DNA of 64,000 nucleotides from Sphingobacterium micropteri. GTDB taxonomy: Bacteria; Bacteroidota; Bacteroidia; Sphingobacteriales; Sphingobacteriaceae. The DNA is taken from assembly GCF_014692515.1 (NCBI RefSeq), contig NZ_JACOIK010000012.1:102619-166618 (forward strand). The letters run 5' to 3'. Made by a program: the position numbers and the translations under genes. This document shows, one piece after another, positions 60,844 through 64,000 of the stretch (positions within the stretch are counted from its first letter, which is position 1; each line of letters begins with the position of its first letter). The notes beneath the pieces were generated by a model. That model saw only the letters and a program-made list of their open reading frames with translations, was not told where the DNA came from and searched no databases.

Positions 60844-61548
60844 TTAATTTTCAAGCGGCTTCGCTTCTACTTTCTTCGGGACGGGGTTTCGCATCGGGGT
60901 TGGCCGGATGTGTCTAGGTATCGTCGCCGGTTTCTGTCCAACAGATACCGCATTCGAATCCAGTTGAGACTTTTCCGTTTCTTCTGCATTCGGTTCATCT
61001 GCTTCTTTTGATACCGAAGGCTGGATCGTTGGTTGATATGTCTGAATAGCATATAGTCCTGCGCCGTTCATAAAATCGTTTTGATGCACACGATATGTCA
61101 ATGGCACCGTATCCACCTGTACCTCCAGAATTAACTTACGGACATCCTCTTTTAAACGTTCAAACCGCTGGACAACACGTATACTATCTGAGACCCACAC
61201 GTTTCTCAAAGAATCTGTCCGACGATAGTCGTCCTCATAACCATTTATTTTTTTTGTCACTTTGGTATACAATTCCTTAGAAACTATAGGGTTGCCTAAA
61301 TAATAAGCAATATTATCCTTAAATTTAATCGAGTCGATACCGTATTTTTCAAATACCTCTCCATACAAGCTGCCGATAACTTTACGGGTACTATCCACCG
61401 GCAAGGTATTCAAATAGCCATCCACCAGATGTACATCCGTCATCAAATCTACCATTGTCTTTTCCGAAAGGATTCCTTTTGGCTTCGACCGATTACAGGA
61501 GATCATCAAAAAAAACGACGACAATATAATAAGTATTAAGCGCTGCAT
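60844..61548 (-). CDS. DUF4296 lipoprotein
   Basis: 234 residues from MQRLILIILSSFF, lipobox LMISC (about 17). The DUF4296 region (KGILSEKTMVDLMTDVHLVDGYL, then SLYGEVFEKYGIDSIKFKDNI and GYEDDYRRTDSLRNVWV) covers about 22-120. The tail is Pro-, Lys- and Glu-rich and likely disordered (QKPATIPRHIRPTPMRNPVP). Function unknown. The mutS2 start lies 7 bases after its stop. Confidence 0.85.
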   Translation of the reverse strand: MQRLILIILSSFFLMISCNRSKPKGILSEKTMVDLMTDVHLVDGYLNTLPVDSTRKVIGSLYGEVFEKYGIDSIKFKDNIAYYLGNPIVSKELYTKVTKKINGYEDDYRRTDSLRNVWVSDSIRVVQRFERLKEDVRKLILEVQVDTVPLTYRVHQNDFMNGAGLYAIQTYQPTIQPSVSKEADEPNAEETEKSQLDSNAVSVGQKPATIPRHIRPTPMRNPVPKKVEAKPLEN

Positions 61549-61630
61549 TTTGTAAGTTTGTACAAAATTACAAAAAGGCATCATAATAACCGCTTTTTTT
61601 CATTTTCAGAACATTTGAAATTACACCAAA

Positions 61631-62323
61631 ATGAGTATTGCAACAAATATTGAATCTTTACAAGTCGACCTCAAACCAATCGGTGTTACCCTTATTGCCG
61701 TTTCCAAAACAAAATCTAACGAAGAAATCATGGAAGCCTATGCTGCGGGTCAGCGCATATTTGGTGAAAACATGGTACAAGAAATGGTCGAGAAATATGA
61801 AGCATTACCGAAAGATATTGCCTGGCATCTTATAGGTCACTTACAGACAAATAAAGTGAAATATATTGCTCCTTTTGTATCCATGATACAATCTGTTGAT
61901 TCATTAAAGGTTTTAAAAGAAATCGATAAACACGCCGGCAGGCATCACCGGGTCATCGACTGTCTTTTACAGGTGTATATTGCAGATGAAGCCACCAAAT
62001 TTGGTTTCGATCATGCAGAGCTTATCGAAATGCTGCGTAGCCGTGACTTTCAGGATTTACAGTATGTGCGTATCCGTGGGCTTATGGGCATCGCCACCAA
62101 TACCGAAAACGAGAAGGTGATCAAAGAAGAGTTTTATGAACTAAAAATGTTGTTCGATGGCATTAAGACTAGTTTTTTCCATAAGGACGATACCTTTGAT
62201 ACCCTATCTATGGGTATGTCGTCGGATTACAATCTGGCTATAGAGAAGGGGGCAAATATGGTCCGACTCGGAAGCACCATTTTCGGGAAACGTATTATCA
62301 AACATTATAAGAACAATGATTAA
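61631..62323 (+). CDS. yggS: YggS-family PLP homeostasis protein
   Basis: 230 residues, single-domain alanine racemase-like barrel. The PLP lysine is in VTLIAVSKTKSNEEIMEAY (about 19-37), and FGENMVQEMVEKYEAL, WHLIGHLQTNKVKYI and LSMGMSSDYNLAIEKGANMVRLGSTIFG are family signatures. It buffers pyridoxal phosphate; no catalytic activity is established for the family. A DUF3298 gene follows 25 bases later. Confidence 0.94.
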   Translation: MSIATNIESLQVDLKPIGVTLIAVSKTKSNEEIMEAYAAGQRIFGENMVQEMVEKYEALPKDIAWHLIGHLQTNKVKYIAPFVSMIQSVDSLKVLKEIDKHAGRHHRVIDCLLQVYIADEATKFGFDHAELIEMLRSRDFQDLQYVRIRGLMGIATNTENEKVIKEEFYELKMLFDGIKTSFFHKDDTFDTLSMGMSSDYNLAIEKGANMVRLGSTIFGKRIIKHYKNND

Positions 62324-62348
62324 TGGTTAACGGTTAAGAAACTAGCAA

Positions 62349-63173
62349 TTGGTGAAAAAGCACTTAATATATAGTATCGGATTGGGCATTTTTTTATTCG
62401 CCCACAGTTGTACCAGTAGAAACAAATCACAGGAAAGCGTATCAACAATAGTAGAAGATGCCCCTCCGTTGACGACAGACACGCTGGATTATCACCTGGA
62501 GGTTTTCAAGGAGATCAGCCCTTATTTTTCCGGTGACGAAACGACCTTGGACACGACATTTTATGCGGCACGTTATCCTGTTTTTTCTACAGAAATAGAT
62601 TCCTTGGTTCGAGAAGCAATCTTTGTCGATGGTGAGCATAAAGCAAACCAAGTAGCAGAAAGCTTTCTAGGTGGATTCAATGAATATGCCGAAGAACAAA
62701 TCAATAGTGAAAATCATGCTTTTCATGCTTGGTTCAGAAATCAAGATTGTGAAGTTATTTTGAATGTACCCGGATTTCTAACCTTAAAGAATGCGATTAG
62801 TGAGTACACAGGAGGTGCACACGGAATAGAAATTGAAATCTGGTCTAACTACGATACGCAAAATAAAAAGAAGCTTTCATTGGCTGATATTTTTCAAGAC
62901 ACACTTGTATTACGCCAAATTGTAGAAGGTTATTTCAGAAAACAAGAAAAGTTGAGCAATACCAGCGCTTATGGAAGTAATTATTTTTTTGATGATGAAA
63001 CCTTTACCCTGGCAGACAACTTTGGTCTGACCCGTGCGGGGCTTTTGTTTCACTATAACCCTTACGAGATCAAATCGTATGCGGAGGGACCGACTACACT
63101 CATCGTTCCATATAGTGCGTTGGAAGAGGTAACGACGGAAAAAGGTCAGCGGTTGTTAGATATTTTAAAATAA
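62349..63173 (+). CDS. DUF3298/RsiV-like lipoprotein
   Basis: 274 residues. The likely start is TTG at 62349 or GTG at 62352, because a stop lies just upstream in frame and no ATG is available. Signal and lipobox LFAHSC (Cys at about 21). Residues about 45-140 form a DUF4163-like domain and 145-274 a DUF3298 domain (GGAHGIEIEIWSNYDTQNKKKLSL, then FGLTRAGLLFHYNPYEIKSYAEG). Related domains occur in RsiV, but no anti-sigma segment is seen. Function unknown. Confidence 0.85.
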   Translation: MVKKHLIYSIGLGIFLFAHSCTSRNKSQESVSTIVEDAPPLTTDTLDYHLEVFKEISPYFSGDETTLDTTFYAARYPVFSTEIDSLVREAIFVDGEHKANQVAESFLGGFNEYAEEQINSENHAFHAWFRNQDCEVILNVPGFLTLKNAISEYTGGAHGIEIEIWSNYDTQNKKKLSLADIFQDTLVLRQIVEGYFRKQEKLSNTSAYGSNYFFDDETFTLADNFGLTRAGLLFHYNPYEIKSYAEGPTTLIVPYSALEEVTTEKGQRLLDILK

Positions 63174-63210
63174 ATTTTCAGTAAAAATACATCAAAGATT
63201 AATAACAAGG

Positions 63211-63250
63211 AAAACGATTGTAAATAAAGGCTTTACAATCGTTTTTTGAT
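63211..63250 (+). terminator. Intrinsic terminator after the DUF3298 gene
   Basis: A 14-bp stem AAAACGATTGTAAA / TTTACAATCGTTTT with a 7-nt loop and a T run, about 40 bases after the stop. Confidence 0.88.
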
Positions 63251-63292
63251 TTTTTAGTAATGAGGTAAAAAGCAGAGAAAAGCTAGGTTTGG

Positions 63293-63323
63293 CAAAAGTA
63301 AGGTTACTAAAACGTTACTTTTG
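63293..63323 (+). promoter_or_regulatory. Integrase promoter -7 box within an inverted repeat
   Basis: CAAAAGTAA (63293-63301) and TTACTTTTG (63315-63323) are an exact 9-bp inverted repeat with a 13-nt centre. The right arm contains TACTTTTG, a TAnnTTTG box. It lies 109 bases before the integrase ATG and could be an operator or integrase-binding site. Confidence 0.45.
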
Positions 63324-63431
63324 AAAACAAAAACTAACACATGTAAAATACTGTATTTCAGCTTTCTGCATAGTTTTTCATATTGTCCCGTAGCTCACAT
63401 AGGTTTAATTTTATCATTAAGAATTGTGAGT

Positions 63432-63872
63432 ATGGAAACGACAAAAAAATCAACGTTTAAGGTATTGTTCTACCTTAAAAAGAATGCCCCGAAGAAAAAC
63501 GGAAAGGTAACGGTTATGTGCAGAATTACCGTAAACGGTAAGCAGTCTGCATTCAGCACCAAGTTGGATATTTCCGCAACAAATTGGGATTTGAAGTATG
63601 GCAGGGTTTTAGGAAAGAGCCGAGAAGCCCAAGAGGTAAACGGCAAGCTTGATAAAATCCGTTTAGGTATTGAGGAATGCTATTCAAAAATCCTAAAGAA
63701 TGAGGGAGCGGTAAACAGTGCCAAAATTAAAAATGCTTTTCTCGGTATGGAAAGTGGAGAACTGACCTTTTTCAAGTTCTATGAACAGTTCCTTTCCGAT
63801 TATGAGAAAAAAGTAAACAGTGGACTTCGTGTAAATGGCACACGTAGTAAGTGGAATTGCAACTTAAATTAG
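63432..63872 (+). pseudogene. Tyrosine integrase, truncated (no catalytic domain)
   Basis: 146 codons from METTKKSTFKVLFYLK. This matches the Arm-DNA-binding domain of Bacteroidota mobile-element integrases (VMCRITVNGKQSAFSTKLDI, SATNWDLKYGRVLG) and the start of the SAM-like core-binding domain (LTFFKFYEQFLSDYEKKVNS). After VNGTRSK the frame turns into WNCNLN and stops, so no catalytic R-H-x-x-R or Tyr is present. No continuation was found in the other frames, which points to a rearrangement or insertion at about 63850 rather than a simple frameshift. Confidence 0.8.
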
Positions 63873-63917
63873 GTGCATTAGTTTCGATTTCATCTGACAG
63901 TTAAAGGGCAAACAAAC

Positions 63918-63925
63918 TAGATTTG
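63918..63925 (+). promoter_or_regulatory. -7 box TAGATTTG downstream of the broken integrase
   Basis: An exact TAnnTTTG match 38 bases before an ATG at 63963; supports a new transcription unit beyond the junction. No clear -33 was found. Confidence 0.4.
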
Positions 63926-63962
63926 TAATGCGAATAACAAATTGAAGTTTAACCCCTTAACA

Positions 63963-64000
63963 ATGTCAGACATGAATGTAGAGACAAAATTAATCAAAAG
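63963..64000 (+). CDS. Start of an unidentified gene (runs off right edge)
   Basis: ATG then MSDMNVETKLIK up to the window end, 12 codons. Only the preceding -7 box and the open frame support it. Nothing can be said about its product; it lies past the integrase junction and so may belong to a mobile element. Confidence 0.3.
   Translation, partial: MSDMNVETKLIK

Noticed and set aside
1..64000. CRISPR array or complete insertion sequence
   Set aside because: No regularly spaced direct repeats and no transposase were found; the only mobile-element gene is the truncated integrase at the right end.

Overview
The window looks like chromosome from a Bacteroidota bacterium, most likely the Sphingobacteriaceae (Sphingobacterium or Pedobacter type). 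Many starts are preceded by the Bacteroidota -7 promoter box TAnnTTTG rather than by a Shine-Dalgarno sequence. Family markers include a 38-residue ribosomal protein THX, a DUF4296 lipoprotein, a large plug-plus-barrel outer-membrane protein, numerous lipoproteins and a SAM-I riboswitch on metY-hom. No rRNA, CRISPR array or intact insertion sequence was seen. These are assignments from reading the sequence; no database search was run.

Layout. 1-1390: edge of a sugar-type locus, with a LacI-family regulator and an operator-studded promoter for a lipoprotein gene that runs off the left end. 1456-9710: housekeeping and mixed genes (UbiA-like prenyltransferase, EngB, cupin, NAD-binding protein, a YgjP-like pseudo-peptidase, M13 peptidase, orphan PAS histidine kinase, orphan ECF sigma factor, DoxX). 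9868-16105: a TetR-TolC-adaptor-RND efflux operon. 16225-19959: a divergent pair, with a Nudix-type regulator facing pfkA, a degenerate BadF-type kinase and gapA. 20001-25583: mnmA, two tRNA-Phe, SAM-I riboswitch, metY-hom, tRNA-Pro and an unusual gene-poor tract. 25584-36881: exonuclease plus CBS/DUF294 protein, a small RNA, YceI, ornithine aminotransferase, an OMP-oxidoreductase operon and ferritin. 37004-40054: xerC-hpf, fba and an ArsC/Spx-like protein. 40059-49628: M1 peptidase, permease, thx, guaB, small porin-like OMP and metNIQ. 49709-58445: permease, FabH-like synthase, SulP, a second copy of the small RNA, PQQ sugar dehydrogenase, recR, LOG and MgtC. 58461-64000: mutS2, DUF4296, YggS, DUF3298 and a truncated mobile-element integrase at the right edge.

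The most interesting signal is a putative central-carbon regulon. The dyad TAGTGT-N7-ACAC(TA), overlapping the promoter -7 region, occurs ahead of pfkA (next to a catalytically degenerate Nudix-type regulator), ahead of fba, and ahead of a previously unannotated ~66-nt small RNA at 28241. A second copy of that RNA lies at 54945. The two copies share a 26-nt identical 5' part, an identical C-rich hairpin loop, identical promoter-to-RNA spacing, and a terminator stem with two compensatory base-pair changes. The second copy has the same promoter geometry but lacks the dyad. This suggests a glycolysis-linked regulator that controls enzymes and one copy of a paralogous small-RNA pair.

Other points worth following are the TTTCGGGAA operators of the LacI-type regulator, degenerate enzyme folds (Nudix, BadF, YgjP-like), an apparently exported methyltransferase, perfect dyads ahead of ferritin and of a small OMP, and a probable recombination junction inside the integrase at about 63850.
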